In this document: piece by piece, positions 1 through 8,272 of the stretch
How positions within the stretch are numbered: the first letter of the stretch is position 1
Layout: every line of letters begins with the position of its first letter
Origin: Cellulosilyticum sp.
Lineage (GTDB): Bacteria; Bacillota; Clostridia; Lachnospirales; Cellulosilyticaceae
Length of the DNA stretch: 60,439 bases
Reading direction: 5' to 3'
Assembly: GCA_015058045.1 (NCBI GenBank)
Contig: SVDC01000023.1
Location: 1 to 60,439 of the forward strand
Made by a program: the position numbers and the translations under genes
The notes under the pieces: generated by a model
Seen by the model: the letters and a program-made list of their open reading frames with translations, nothing else
What the model was told of the DNA's origin: nothing
The model's database searches: none

Positions 1-104
1 ATTACTCCTATTGGAAGTAAAACAATAGCATTTTTCTTAGCCATTTCATCTATTTCACACCATGTCATCTCCATCATGTTTTTCTTTAAGATCTTTCTTT
101 GCAT
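1..104 (-). CDS. Creatininase-family amidohydrolase, N-terminus only (cut by window edge)
   Basis: The minus strand opens with a G-rich Shine-Dalgarno about seven bases before an ATG. About 34 residues follow, including MEMTWCEIDEMAKKNAIVL and then LPIGV. This resembles the start of creatininase-family proteins (E-M-T-W then V-I-L-P-x-G). The catalytic region lies outside the window, so the family call rests on the N-terminus alone. Later in-frame ATG codons are also possible starts. Confidence 0.5.
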   Translation of the reverse strand, partial: MQRKILKKNMMEMTWCEIDEMAKKNAIVLLPIGV

Positions 105-248
105 TTTTTATTCCCCCCATTATTCTACTTGTACTTCCTGTTTCCGTAACTCGAATAGCATATTTGTGAAATTGTTCGCTTACATGTATATTTATTCTAA
201 ATATTATAACAATTACTTTCTGTTAATTCTATACTTTTACATAAATTC

Positions 249-288
249 ACTCCCAACCATTATATTGGGGGCTTTTTCTTTGGGAGTG
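249..288. terminator. Hairpin, probable terminator
   Basis: CACTCCCA and TGGGAGTG arms enclose a smaller CCCAA/TTGGG stem and a T-rich stretch. The core (cccaaccattat) also occurs near 8.85 and 19.55 kb, beside prophage small-gene ends. The flanking 105-248 and 290-510 stretches show no convincing gene. Confidence 0.45.
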
Positions 289-514
289 ATTAATAAATAT
301 CATAAAGCGCAATATTTACGGTTCCATAAAAAATCTAATGCCCTATTGATTTCACCATTTAGAGTGCAATATTAAATCAATTATTATATATTACTTATTA
401 ATAATCAGTAAGACACCTTTGTCGTGGTTCATAGACATCTTTATCCTACTACTTAGCCAACTATGTCCTAGCACCTAGACATTAATGCCCATGTTTTTCC
501 ATAGATGATTTAGA

Positions 515-543
515 CAAAAAAATAAAACCAACCTGAAGGTTGG
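515..543 (-). terminator. Rho-independent terminator after the 609-1124 gene
   Basis: On the minus strand a perfect 7-bp stem (CCAACCT/AGGTTGG) with a 2-base loop is followed by a run of mostly T. It lies about 65 bases after the stop codon of the P-loop kinase gene. Confidence 0.75.
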
Positions 544-608
544 CGTATAAATTACTATTTATTAAGTTGAAGATTGCAGCTGTAATAACTTCATAAATTT
601 GAATTTGC

Positions 609-1124
609 CTATTTAAGAATAACATCCAAATTATATTTTTTATCTATATAAACATAAGGTAACTCATATTTTTTGCACATTTCAAGATTGTTTAGATTAT
701 CTTCTTTTAATGATTCTGCATTACAGTAAGAATCATCAAGACGACATTCAATATCGTTGGCATGCTCTTTTATATCTACAAAGTGCTCATCTATATATCT
801 ATTAGATAAAATCAGACAAATGTATTTAATTTTATTCAAATACTCCTGTTCAAAATCTCTTTTCCAATCGAAAGGAATATAACATCCTTCAACTATAAGA
901 TTCTGTTTATTTTCTATCGCTGTTTTAATCATTTCTCTAACAACAGGCCAAAGATAACCAACTAATTCATAATCATCAGATGGTGTTAAATTTGTATATC
1001 CACTCCGAATAAGACCCATTTTAATATGGTCAATCGATACATACGGATATTTTGTTTTCTCTAGTAGTTTTTGTGCCAATACTGTTTTTCCTGTATGTGA
1101 TGCACCTGTAATCAAAACAATCAT
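609..1124 (-). CDS. Small P-loop kinase-like protein (cassette gene)
   Basis: This is a 171-residue cytosolic protein with a Walker A motif GASHTGKT at residues 7-14. It has the size and layout of adenylate-kinase-like small-molecule kinases, several of which modify drugs or nucleosides; the substrate is unknown. The start is set by AGGAG about eight bases upstream. That ribosome binding site directly follows a shortened copy of the HNH-tail repeat at 1138-1200, so the gene is the most distal cassette of the leftmost array. Its terminator is at 515-543. Function beyond NTP binding is inference. Confidence 0.8.
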   Translation of the reverse strand: MIVLITGASHTGKTVLAQKLLEKTKYPYVSIDHIKMGLIRSGYTNLTPSDDYELVGYLWPVVREMIKTAIENKQNLIVEGCYIPFDWKRDFEQEYLNKIKYICLILSNRYIDEHFVDIKEHANDIECRLDDSYCNAESLKEDNLNNLEMCKKYELPYVYIDKKYNLDVILK

Positions 1125-1137
1125 CGTTTTCTCTCCT

Positions 1138-1200
1138 GCAAATTCTGATTTATCAAGTTACAAAACATCTAGTTTATTATTATTTTGTTGTTTTATGATA
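1138..1200 (-). repeat. HNH-tail repeat, decayed copy (copy 0)
   Basis: The minus strand keeps TTTTGTAACTTG and ATAAATCAGAATTTGCAGGAG-like ends of the cassette repeat, with the middle deleted. The adjoining stretch (ttattattttgttgttttat) also occurs at 3968-3990, in front of the stop of the 4017-4547 gene. Confidence 0.45.
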
Positions 1201-1201
1201 T

Positions 1202-1450
1202 TTAAGATTCCGTTTTGTATTCTCTTACATATCTCTCTTGCTTTGATTTAACACCATTAAATTTCCCACTCTTTACATTAAATCCATCAGCAGGAACAAA
1301 TAAAGGAGCATATCCAGCTCTCCATATTTCAGCAGCCTTTTCAGGCAACTCAGGATTTGAACCACCTGGTATCATTATAACATCTGACTCTTCTAATATA
1401 TCTTCTACAAAAATGAAATTTGATATATCTTCAATTATTCGCATATTCAT
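1202..1450 (-). pseudogene. YdcF/DUF218-like N-terminal fragment
   Basis: The 82-residue frame contains VIMIPGGSNPELPEKAAEIW and then a second basic patch. This matches the start of DUF218 (YdcF-like) proteins, where a glycine-rich GG motif is followed by a helix with A-x-x-Y. The family is usually 160-250 residues, so only the N-terminal third remains. The first codons run on in frame from the upstream HNH-tail repeat, which here lacks its stop. It is probably a decayed cassette; the family assignment is moderate. Confidence 0.45.
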
Positions 1451-1452
1451 AA

Positions 1453-1558
1453 GAAATCCACCTTACTACTATCTCCCATCTGCAAATTACATACCCTACA
1501 AAGCACAGCTAGATTATCCAACTAAGTAAGTTGTAGTTAATGGATAAACTGAAATTTG
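1453..1558 (-). repeat. HNH-tail cassette repeat, copy 1
   Basis: On the minus strand the tail motif CAGTTTATCCATTAAC leads into GTTGGATAAT and then HNH codons reading LAVLCRVCNLQMGDSSKVD. The usual stop has been replaced, so the frame continues into the YdcF-like fragment. Confidence 0.85.
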
Positions 1559-1564
1559 TTATCC

Positions 1565-2313
1565 CTACTTAAAAAACAAACCAATGAGTTGTCTGACTCG
1601 TTTTGTATCATGCTCATTAAGTCTGCAAACTGCATTTACATACACAGCTTTCATAAAGATATCCTCAGAATACCCTTCTATAGCTAGAACCTGCTTCATA
1701 TATCTACTCTTTAATCCGGCAGCATATTCATAAAAAATCACATAAGTACGCGCATAATCCCATATTGGTTTGCCATTTTTTGCATTAACCCAGTCAATAA
1801 TTCGGATATCATCACCTTCATACATAACATTTAAAGTGTGATAATCCATATGACAAAGGGCTTCGTCCTCGAGAACTTCCTTCTCCACATCTACACAACA
1901 TTGTTTTGCATATAATTTCTGTTCTTCTGTGACAGGGGCAACATCTATTTGCTCGCATAAATGCTTAGAAACACTATGGAGTGTAAGACCTTTTACTTCA
2001 TGTATTTTTTTAAACCATGCTAGAAAATCAGTCATAACAGCATCTTTACCAACCACATCAAATCTTTCAAACATGGAGATACCGGAAATTAAATCCATCT
2101 TTATCGTGTTAGGAAATTCAGATTCATAATATCGGGAACTGGAAGCTCACATTTACAGACTTCATTCTGCTGATTGTATTCATAATCAATCCATTCTTTT
2201 GGATAACCTTCATTGAAACATTTATAAGCATATTCATTCCATGAATAAACCTTTGCCACCATTCCTGCTCCGATTTCAATCCTCTCATTAATAAACGCAT
2301 CAAATACACTCAT
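1565..2313 (-). pseudogene. Aminoglycoside/choline phosphotransferase-like gene, frameshifted
   Basis: Two overlapping minus-strand frames make one kinase. The first (2313 to 2101) holds the N-lobe with IGAGMVAKVYSWNEYAYKCF and ELPVPDI. The second (2098 to 1565) starts MDLISGISMFERF and has the catalytic loop CHMDYHTLNVMY and the metal-binding IIDWVNAKNG. The frames differ by one base, so a small indel near 2125 breaks the gene. Brenner-type H-x-D-x-x-x-x-N and D-W motifs identify the APH fold; the original substrate is unknown. It sits between repeat copies 1 and 2 as one cassette. Confidence 0.8.
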
Positions 2314-2331
2314 TCAATTTTTTCCTCCTGC

Positions 2332-2451
2332 TAATTCTAATTTACCAATCCACCTCACTACTATCGCCAATCTACAAATTACACACCCCGAATAATACAG
2401 CTACATTCTCCAACTAGATGAGTTTCAGCTGATAGGCTAACTGAAAATTTT
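2332..2451 (-). repeat. HNH-tail cassette repeat, copy 2
   Basis: It carries the tail motif, then HNH codons reading VAVLFGVCNL-stop-IGDSSEVDW-stop, then TAAATTAGAATTAG and a GGAGG ribosome binding site for the phosphotransferase cassette. The internal stop shows this copy has drifted. Confidence 0.85.
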
Positions 2452-2452
2452 A

Positions 2453-2758
2453 TCATTCCTTGCTATAATCAGAATGAAGAATAACTTCTTTTCCTTTACT
2501 TTTAGCATACTCTATCTCTTTTGAAACCTGATTACCAATATATCCTTGGATATCAACAACATAAATCGCGTCTGAAAGTTCAATTTTCCTAAAATGTGCC
2601 TTTTCAAGAGATACTAGCTCTTTCTCAGAAATCTCCAAGTCATCCACATTATAAACGCATTGTAAAACATTGAAATCATGTTTTGTCTCTAGCAGAAATG
2701 CTATTTCTTGCATTTCTTTCTCAAATTTCATGCTTCCACATATTGTAACTGTCTTCAT
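2453..2758 (-). CDS. Nucleoside 2-deoxyribosyltransferase-like protein
   Basis: This 101-residue protein starts MKTVTICGSMKF and has HFRKIELSDAIYVVDIQGYIG and a conserved Glu in SKEIEYAKSKGK. These match the small Rossmann-like fold of the nucleoside 2-deoxyribosyltransferase/DUF4406 group (start V-x-I-C-G-S, then S-D-A-I-x-V). Members cleave N-glycosidic bonds or bind nucleotides; the reaction here is not shown. A GAGG ribosome binding site lies just after repeat copy 3, so it is a one-gene cassette. Confidence 0.7.
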   Translation of the reverse strand: MKTVTICGSMKFEKEMQEIAFLLETKHDFNVLQCVYNVDDLEISEKELVSLEKAHFRKIELSDAIYVVDIQGYIGNQVSKEIEYAKSKGKEVILHSDYSKE

Positions 2759-2770
2759 CTTTTACCTCGT

Positions 2771-2890
2771 TAAATTCTAATTTACCAATCTTTTATACTC
2801 TTATCCCCAATCTGCAAGTTACACACTCTACAAAGCACCGCAATATTATCCGATTAGGTAAATTTCAACTAATAGATAAACTGGAATTTG
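2771..2890 (-). repeat. HNH-tail cassette repeat, copy 3
   Basis: This is one of the best-preserved copies. The tail (CAGTTTATCTATTAG, loop, CCTAATCGGATAAT) is followed by HNH codons AVLCRVCNLQIGDKSIKDW-stop and then GGTAAATTAGAATTT. The DKSIKDW ending differs from the DSSVVDW type but matches copy 13. Confidence 0.9.
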
Positions 2891-2902
2891 TACTTGGTTT
2901 AA

Positions 2903-3451
2903 TTAACGCTTTATGTCAAAAAATCTTACCACTTTTGCAAAATTATCCTCTATTTTATCTCCTCCATTTAAATGTAGAATCTTACACGAAAGTAGCTTTT
3001 GCCATTCATCATGCTTCATCTTACTTCTTATATCTATTCCGCCTGTGTCATAAGTTTTTGCCCATCCAATAAAATCAATGTAATTTTGGTACATATCCCC
3101 ACCAGGTTCAATACGTGAACCAAAGTGTTCTTTTTCTCTGTGCTTCAATCTTTCAATTCGCAGTGTCTGTTCTGTTTCAATTCGTATAGCTAAGGTGAAA
3201 TAAGGAATCAACACATCTCCCCAATCTGTAAGAGAGCCAGATATTACAACATTCGCTGATTTGTCAATATCTCTTTTCATTAGCTTTATTCGTTCCTCAG
3301 TAGGGCGCTTGTATGTGAATTTTGGATCTGTAGGCAACCAAAAATAATCGTCTGTATCCATAAGTGTATATCCTAATTCTTCGCATATCTTTTTGCCTAA
3401 CGTTGTAGTACCAGAGCCTGATGCACCAAAAATATGAATTACATTTTTCAT
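2903..3451 (-). CDS. AAA-type small kinase-like protein with lysine-less P-loop (cassette gene)
   Basis: This 182-residue protein begins MKNVIHIFGASGSGTTTLG. The loop at residues 9-17 has the Walker A spacing, but Thr stands where the phosphate-binding Lys is expected. A D-T-D-D-Y-F-W acidic stretch follows at about residues 32-38. As far as I recall, a GASGSGTTT loop also occurs in related small Firmicute proteins, so this may be a family trait, not damage. It follows a complete-length HNH remnant and is the first cassette of the left array. Confidence 0.7.
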   Translation of the reverse strand: MKNVIHIFGASGSGTTTLGKKICEELGYTLMDTDDYFWLPTDPKFTYKRPTEERIKLMKRDIDKSANVVISGSLTDWGDVLIPYFTLAIRIETEQTLRIERLKHREKEHFGSRIEPGGDMYQNYIDFIGWAKTYDTGGIDIRSKMKHDEWQKLLSCKILHLNGGDKIEDNFAKVVRFFDIKR

Positions 3452-3465
3452 GATAAATACCTCCG

Positions 3466-3758
3466 TAAATTCTAATTTACCAATCTACCACACTGCTATC
3501 TCCTATCTGCCAGTTACATATCTTACATAACACAGCAATATTATCTTCATCTAATCTCAACTCAAGCTAATCCTTAAATGACTTTATATTATGACCTTGT
3601 AAATTCTCAGTAGTAATGATTTTCCACTTACTCCAACACCTCTCACAATAAGGATATTCTTTTACTTTCCTATTCGTAATTTCTGCCAAGCATATGATGA
3701 GTAAAATTTACGTTTCTCAGGTTCGATTGTTTTGCCACATTTACTGGTATTTTTTCAT
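3466..3758 (-). pseudogene. HNH endonuclease remnant carrying repeat copy 4
   Basis: Reading leftward from an ATG at 3758, nearly the whole HNH gene is recognisable (YAWQKL-, EYPYCERCWSKWKIIT, LQGHNIKSFKD, IAVLCKICNWQIGDSSVVDW-stop), but the 5' part has small deletions and shifts. The intact relative is at 23331-23669. The 3' end passes straight into TAAATTAGAATTTA and the ribosome binding site of the 2903-3451 gene. Confidence 0.85.
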
Positions 3759-4016
3759 ATGTATCCTTATTCTAGACATTATAACAAATATATTTAATAT
3801 TTAAAATGTTATAATATTTGAACCATCTCTAATACATCTCTTTCCTTAAAGCTCTCTATACTTTCGTTTACCATTAAATTCTCTCTATCTAAAAAAGCTC
3901 ACCAATGCTGATAGATAAAGGATTAGCGCTTATGACTTTTCCTATTACTACAGCTGATGAGCTACTATTATTTTGTTGTTTTATTATGTTAAAATTCCGC
4001 TGTATGGATCGATAAT

Positions 4017-4547
4017 TTACATCACCTCTTTATAATACCCTTTGCCACCTATTCCAATCGTTGCCCAATGAAATGCTTTTTGCTTTTCTATCTCTAAATC
4101 TTCATTATCCTGAATATCAATTCCCTCTTTTATCATTTCATCCGTCATTTCTTTTATTTGTGCGGGAGTATTTTGCCTAAAAATCCCTACACTAATATTT
4201 AAAAAGGCATATGCGTATCCCTTTCCTAATTCATCATATATCTCACCATTATTTTTTTCCTTAAGAATATCATATAAATTATCTACATCAGTTTCAAATG
4301 CTTTTATGCCATATATAATTGGTTGTAGCTTACCATTTATCCCTGCTAAAAATTCTATGAACTCAACACAATTGTTTTCATCAAAATCAATCCTTAGATC
4401 ACTATTAAAATAGTAATATGATTTTTTGAAAATACTCTCTGGTTCACCTAATATACTTTTTACTTGATTAGATGAATCCAATATATTAATTGCATTATTC
4501 CCCCACTTTATCCCTATTAGAGGCATTATTTCAATTATCCTACACAT
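4017..4547 (-). CDS. Uncharacterised acidic protein
   Basis: This 176-residue protein has no signal peptide or membrane segment. The N-terminus reads RIIEIMPLIGIKWG and is followed by ILGEPESIFKKSYYYFNSDLRIDFDE. The pattern (short beta start, then an L-G-E-P turn and paired beta strands) resembles small toxin-immunity or lipoprotein-like beta-sheet proteins, but I do not recognise the family. GGGGTG five bases before the ATG at 4547 supports this start over an upstream TTG. Neighbouring 3760-4016 has no gene that I can see. Confidence 0.6.
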   Translation of the reverse strand: MCRIIEIMPLIGIKWGNNAINILDSSNQVKSILGEPESIFKKSYYYFNSDLRIDFDENNCVEFIEFLAGINGKLQPIIYGIKAFETDVDNLYDILKEKNNGEIYDELGKGYAYAFLNISVGIFRQNTPAQIKEMTDEMIKEGIDIQDNEDLEIEKQKAFHWATIGIGGKGYYKEVM

Positions 4548-4785
4548 ATACTCACCCCACAAAACTAATTTATTATTTAGTGCAATACTATAAATAATTA
4601 TCTCATAATGATACTGAAGAATCCATTAATTTATGCAGTAATATACTCAATATAAGATTAACTGTACAAATGTCTTATATTGTCCACTTGACCATTCATG
4701 CTCATCTGACTCAGTATAAAAAGAACCACTAACTTAGTTAATGAGTGCTCTACTTTTATAGCCTTGCCATATAAGTGCCATCACT

Positions 4786-4839
4786 CTATACTTCTCCCCA
4801 AATTCCATTTATAACTTGGTGTGCTAAAAATTTGTCCAT
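4786..4839 (-). pseudogene. Phage tail small-protein (XkdX/CD1375-like) fragment
   Basis: A GGAGG site and an ATG start a 17-codon frame, MDKFLAHQVINGIWGEV. It resembles the N-terminus of the tiny phage proteins that begin MDKFLAxxVIxGxW and follow tail-fibre genes. The rest is lost. It suggests that the tail end of a prophage once lay here. The rest of 4563-4916 holds nothing else I can read except the terminator. Confidence 0.45.
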
Positions 4840-4861
4840 CTGTCCTCCTAATTTTGAGTAT

Positions 4862-4884
4862 AAAAAAAGAGCACATTGTGCTCA
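4862..4884 (-). terminator. Rho-independent terminator after the XRE-DUF5680 gene
   Basis: A GAGCAC/GTGCTC stem with a three-base loop is followed by TTTTTTTA on the minus strand, 33 bases after the stop of the 4917-5594 gene. Confidence 0.8.
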
Positions 4885-4916
4885 AGATTTAAGATTTTGT
4901 ATACTTTTACCATCTA

Positions 4917-5594
4917 TTATTGAATTAGTCCCCCATGATAAAAACACTCATAGACTTTTAAATCTCCATAAAAAATTTCTTCTTTTCCTTGAAACCATTT
5001 AAACTCTCCGTCAACTGTATTATGATAAATATAATTGCCTTCTTGGTATATTTTAGGCCCTCTAAAAGGTATTTCATCTGGCCTTAATAATAAAGCTTTT
5101 TTTAGAAAATCTCCTGAAAACTGCTCTTGAAGTGTCCTGCCACAGTAATTCATTGACCATATAGGGATGTCATCTTTAAATACTACTTCTTCACCCGAAA
5201 AAGCATTGCCACCCACATATGTATCTATATACTTTAAATTTCCTTTTTCGTATATAAAATCATGTGAGTTAGGCCTACACTGTTTTTCCGATTCCTTGCC
5301 TTTTCCTGCATAGGAGTTAGCACTTGCTTGTTTTAAAAAATCAATTACCTCACCAACAGCAATATTTCTTTTTACAAATTCTTTACTCGTACATCCCTTG
5401 TCTATTTTCACCAAACTATCAATTGTAACACAGAATAGCTCACTGAGCTGTATGAGTTTATCAATATCAGGAAACGTTTCTCCTGACTCCCATTTTGCCA
5501 CAGCTTGTCTTGAAACACCCAAGTAATCTGCTATATTTTCTTGAGACATTCTTGATTTATTTCGTTCTATTTTCAATTTTTTATTAAATTCCAC
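4917..5594 (-). CDS. XRE-family regulator with DUF5680-like C-terminal domain
   Basis: Residues 1-60 form a helix-turn-helix (SQENIADYLGVSRQAVAKWE) typical of XRE regulators. The rest (about 80-225) is a compact domain with DFLKQASANSYAGKG, GGNAFSGEEVV and PIWSMNYCGR, the layout of DUF5680 proteins. A GTG start at 5594 is preferred because TTGAGGTG lies six bases upstream; an ATG thirty bases earlier has none. Targets are unknown. It lacks an HNH-tail repeat, so it may be an older resident or have lost its boundary. Confidence 0.75.
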   Translation of the reverse strand: MEFNKKLKIERNKSRMSQENIADYLGVSRQAVAKWESGETFPDIDKLIQLSELFCVTIDSLVKIDKGCTSKEFVKRNIAVGEVIDFLKQASANSYAGKGKESEKQCRPNSHDFIYEKGNLKYIDTYVGGNAFSGEEVVFKDDIPIWSMNYCGRTLQEQFSGDFLKKALLLRPDEIPFRGPKIYQEGNYIYHNTVDGEFKWFQGKEEIFYGDLKVYECFYHGGLIQ

Positions 5595-5754
5595 ATTTAT
5601 CACCTCAAGAATATTATATCGCATAATATCATATTATCCATTAACTGTTCATTGTCTATTTGTCAACCTATAGTTGCATTAGATAAAATTTCTTATCGTT
5701 ACTTTTTCTCCATCATTTTAAACTCATTCTAGCTCTCTTATATATCATCGTTGC

Positions 5755-6171
5755 TCATCTAGTGTACTTACTTTTGACTCCATTATGTAAAAGGTCTATT
5801 ATAGCTTCCTCACTTTCTAAATTATCATAGTCTTTATTCCATCCATATAGGATACCATTATTTTGATTAACTAAAACGTATTGAGCTAGTTTATCAATAC
5901 CTTCAGCTTTTGCAACTTTTACAAATGTTCTATTTCGAATATTGTGATGTTCATTAAACATATCCTTTGTACATGGAGATTCACTACACTCCCAACAACC
6001 ATTGATGCCTTTGTTGACGCAACAATTATATTGAAAACATCCTTGTTCGCTCAAATGTCTCCCACAACAATTGTTATTAGATTTGCAACCATTACAATGG
6101 TCTGATTCATGACAAAATCTGCATATTAAACCACAATATCCTATACTATCAGCTACTTCTTTAATACTCAT
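5755..6171 (-). CDS. DUF3795-like cysteine-rich protein
   Basis: The 138-residue protein has about fifteen cysteines in its first half (YCGLICRFCHESDHCNGC, then CCGRHLSEQGCFQYNCC and CWECSESPC). The pattern fits DUF3795, a presumed metal-binding family. The ATG at 6171 is chosen because AAGGAGAG lies five bases upstream. It begins just after the kinase gene at 6189-6761 and probably shares its transcript, making this a two-gene cassette. Confidence 0.75.
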   Translation of the reverse strand: MSIKEVADSIGYCGLICRFCHESDHCNGCKSNNNCCGRHLSEQGCFQYNCCVNKGINGCWECSESPCTKDMFNEHHNIRNRTFVKVAKAEGIDKLAQYVLVNQNNGILYGWNKDYDNLESEEAIIDLLHNGVKSKYTR

Positions 6172-6188
6172 ATTTTCTCTCCTTAAAC

Positions 6189-6761
6189 TCATAAAATATT
6201 TAATATTCTTGTTAATAGTGTATCCCACGGCCTCGGCTCAATAATTCTAATACCATTCCTATTGCAAGTATCTGCAATCCACTTTCCATATGCAATACTT
6301 ATTTCAGATCTATAATGTTGTATTTGTCCACCTTCTCTAGATAAATAATTTTCCTCTATTTGAGTAACATCTGTTTCGTTTATAAAGATTGATTTCACCT
6401 CTGGAGTGTCAAAGAAATTTACAAATTCAGGATAGATAAAATCACCCTCAATAATAACAGGTAATTTATCTTCAATATGCCTGTTTACAAGTTCTTTAAG
6501 CACTGGAATCATTTCTTTACTCACATCAATTAGCCAGTCTACATTGCCCTGAACTCCAATATCATTCCAGTTTATACCAGTCTCCCAATAATGTATTGCG
6601 GGAAAACTTTCCTTTGTTGTAACCATTTTTACAGATAGGTGGATATCATCTACTTCTAATACATTCACACCATAGAATTTAGCAATTTCATAAGCTATAC
6701 TTGATTTTCCTGTTCCCGAAGCTCCTCCAATAAATAAGACTGTCCAATTTCTATCATTCAT
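6189..6761 (-). CDS. P-loop kinase-like protein (cassette gene)
   Basis: The 190-residue protein has a Walker A motif GGASGTGKSS at residues 12-21, a DDIHLS acidic site near 40, and VIIEGDFIYPEF in the central strand. This is the layout of 2-phosphoglycerate-kinase-like and uridine-kinase-like small kinases. GTG at 6764 is an alternative start; AAGGGG lies upstream of both. It is the third P-loop kinase in the cassette region and follows repeat copy 5. Confidence 0.75.
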   Translation of the reverse strand: MNDRNWTVLFIGGASGTGKSSIAYEIAKFYGVNVLEVDDIHLSVKMVTTKESFPAIHYWETGINWNDIGVQGNVDWLIDVSKEMIPVLKELVNRHIEDKLPVIIEGDFIYPEFVNFFDTPEVKSIFINETDVTQIEENYLSREGGQIQHYRSEISIAYGKWIADTCNRNGIRIIEPRPWDTLLTRILNIL

Positions 6762-6779
6762 CACTTATTAACCCCTTTT

Positions 6780-6985
6780 ATAAATTCTAATTTACCAATC
6801 TATCATACTACTATCAACTATCTGCAAATTACATACTCTACAAAGCACAGCCACACTATCAGATGAAATGTTTCTGTTATATGTATTGTTAGCTCTGCAA
6901 GTAAAAGTTCAGTTATATTCGATTGTTTGCTCACATTTACTGCAATCTTACGTATATTTAACCCTTTATATATCCCGATTCTAAT
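6780..6985 (-). repeat. HNH-tail repeat copy 5 joined to an HNH 5' remnant
   Basis: Minus-strand codons VAVLCRVCNLQIVDSSMIDW-stop and the TAAATTAGAATTTA end are present. Immediately upstream the sequence jumps to the HNH N-terminal part (zinc-ribbon CSKCG region and YNRNI-like codons) with the centre deleted. This is an internal deletion derivative of a full HNH gene. Confidence 0.8.
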
Positions 6986-7088
6986 ATGTAAAACATATAA
7001 TGTCATTTAGCATGGATCTATATTAAATAAGTAGACACGATTTGATTTTAGTGATTATATTAAAGTAGACACAAAAGGAGGTGCCCAC

Positions 7089-7373
7089 ATGGCAACTAAA
7101 CAAACTCGCTACGATGAAGATTTTAAGAAATCCATCGTTGCACTTTATCACAATGGCAAAACTCAGACTTCACTTTCTCAAGAATATGACATTTCTTTGA
7201 CTTCTCTGGCCAAATGGATTAAACAATATTCAACTGTCGAAACAGATGACGGTGAAATCTTAACTGCTAAACAGATTAAAGAAATGCAGAAAAGAATGGC
7301 TCAGCTCGAGGAAGAAAACCTGATATTAAAAAAAGCGATTGCCATATTCACGCCACACTCACACAACGGCTAG
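7089..7373 (+). CDS. IS3-family transposase OrfA
   Basis: The 94-residue protein has a helix-turn-helix of the Tnp_1 type (TSLSQEYDISLTSLAKWIKQY) and a C-terminal leucine-zipper stretch (MQKRMAQLEEENLILKKA). GGAGG lies eight bases before the ATG. At 7328-7335 AAAAAAAG occurs in the last codons. Slipping back one base there joins OrfA to the OrfB frame, the usual way the OrfAB transposase is made in this family. Confidence 0.85.
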   Translation: MATKQTRYDEDFKKSIVALYHNGKTQTSLSQEYDISLTSLAKWIKQYSTVETDDGEILTAKQIKEMQKRMAQLEEENLILKKAIAIFTPHSHNG

Positions 7374-7423
7374 ATGCTGTTTATAAACTACGTTTTCAGC
7401 ATGATATTAAAACACTTTGCCGC

Positions 7424-8230
7424 GTGCTAAAAGTAAATCGTAGCACTTATTATAAGCACTTCAACTCTGAGCCTGCTCCTAGAGTGAAGGAAAATCTAGA
7501 TATTAAACGTATCATTCTTCAAATTTATTCTGACTATGATAAATGTCTTGGTGCTTATAAGATCACATATCTCCTTAGTCGTGATTATGGTATAAACATC
7601 AGCGTCGGACGAGTGTACCGACTGATGCAATCAATGTCTCTACCTAAAATGTCTACCGATAAACCTCGCAGAACTAAGCATCATGATCAGGGAGATTGCG
7701 ATAATCACCTCCATCAGGAATTTAATCAAAAGGCTCCAAATCTGGTTTGGGCTAGTGATTTTACTTACATAAAAGTTAATAGTAAATGGTACTATCTTTG
7801 CATTGTTATGGATTTATTTTCAAGAAAGATTATTGGCTGGCACATTGCTGCCAATCATAACGTTGAATTAACGATGTCAGCATTTAATAAGGCCTATAAA
7901 AGCCGTCATGTTCAGTATGGACTTATATTTCATTCTGACCAAGGATCTGAATATACTGCTTTTGCTTTTAGAAATCTCTTAGATTCTTGTAATGTTGTAC
8001 AGTCATTTTCTAAAAAGGGATACCCTTTTGATAATGCTTGTTGTGAAAGCTTTTTTTAATATCTAAAGAAAAATCGTACCAATCGAAGAACCTATCATAC
8101 CCTAGATGAACTTCGACTGGATATTTTTGAGTACATTGAAAATCTATATAACAACCGACTCCCTCATGGTGCGATTGGATATAAAACTCCAAATGAGTTA
8201 GAAGCTGAATATTGGGATCAACATGCATAA
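7424..8230 (+). pseudogene. IS3-family transposase OrfB with premature stop
   Basis: The rve/DDE integrase core is clear: WASDFTYIKV (first Asp), IFHSDQGSEY (second Asp) and CCESFF (Glu). A TAA at 8057-8059 stands where the family normally has a Lys codon right after ESFF. The frame then continues for 56 codons (YLKKNRTNRRTYHTLDEL to YWDQHA). A single base change therefore removes the C-terminus, and the element is probably inactive unless helped in trans. Confidence 0.85.
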
Positions 8231-8272
8231 TTGTTGACCTTAGAAAATTTTTCGTTATAAATCGTGTCTAAA

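Noticed and set aside
76-375. 99-residue plus-strand frame
   Set aside because: No ribosome binding site, composition typical of AT-rich noise, and overlaps the creatininase start and a hairpin.
1215-1529. 104-residue plus-strand frame
   Set aside because: Shadow of the YdcF-like fragment and the repeat.
6818-7006. 62-residue minus-strand frame
   Set aside because: It covers the HNH deletion remnant in a wrong frame.
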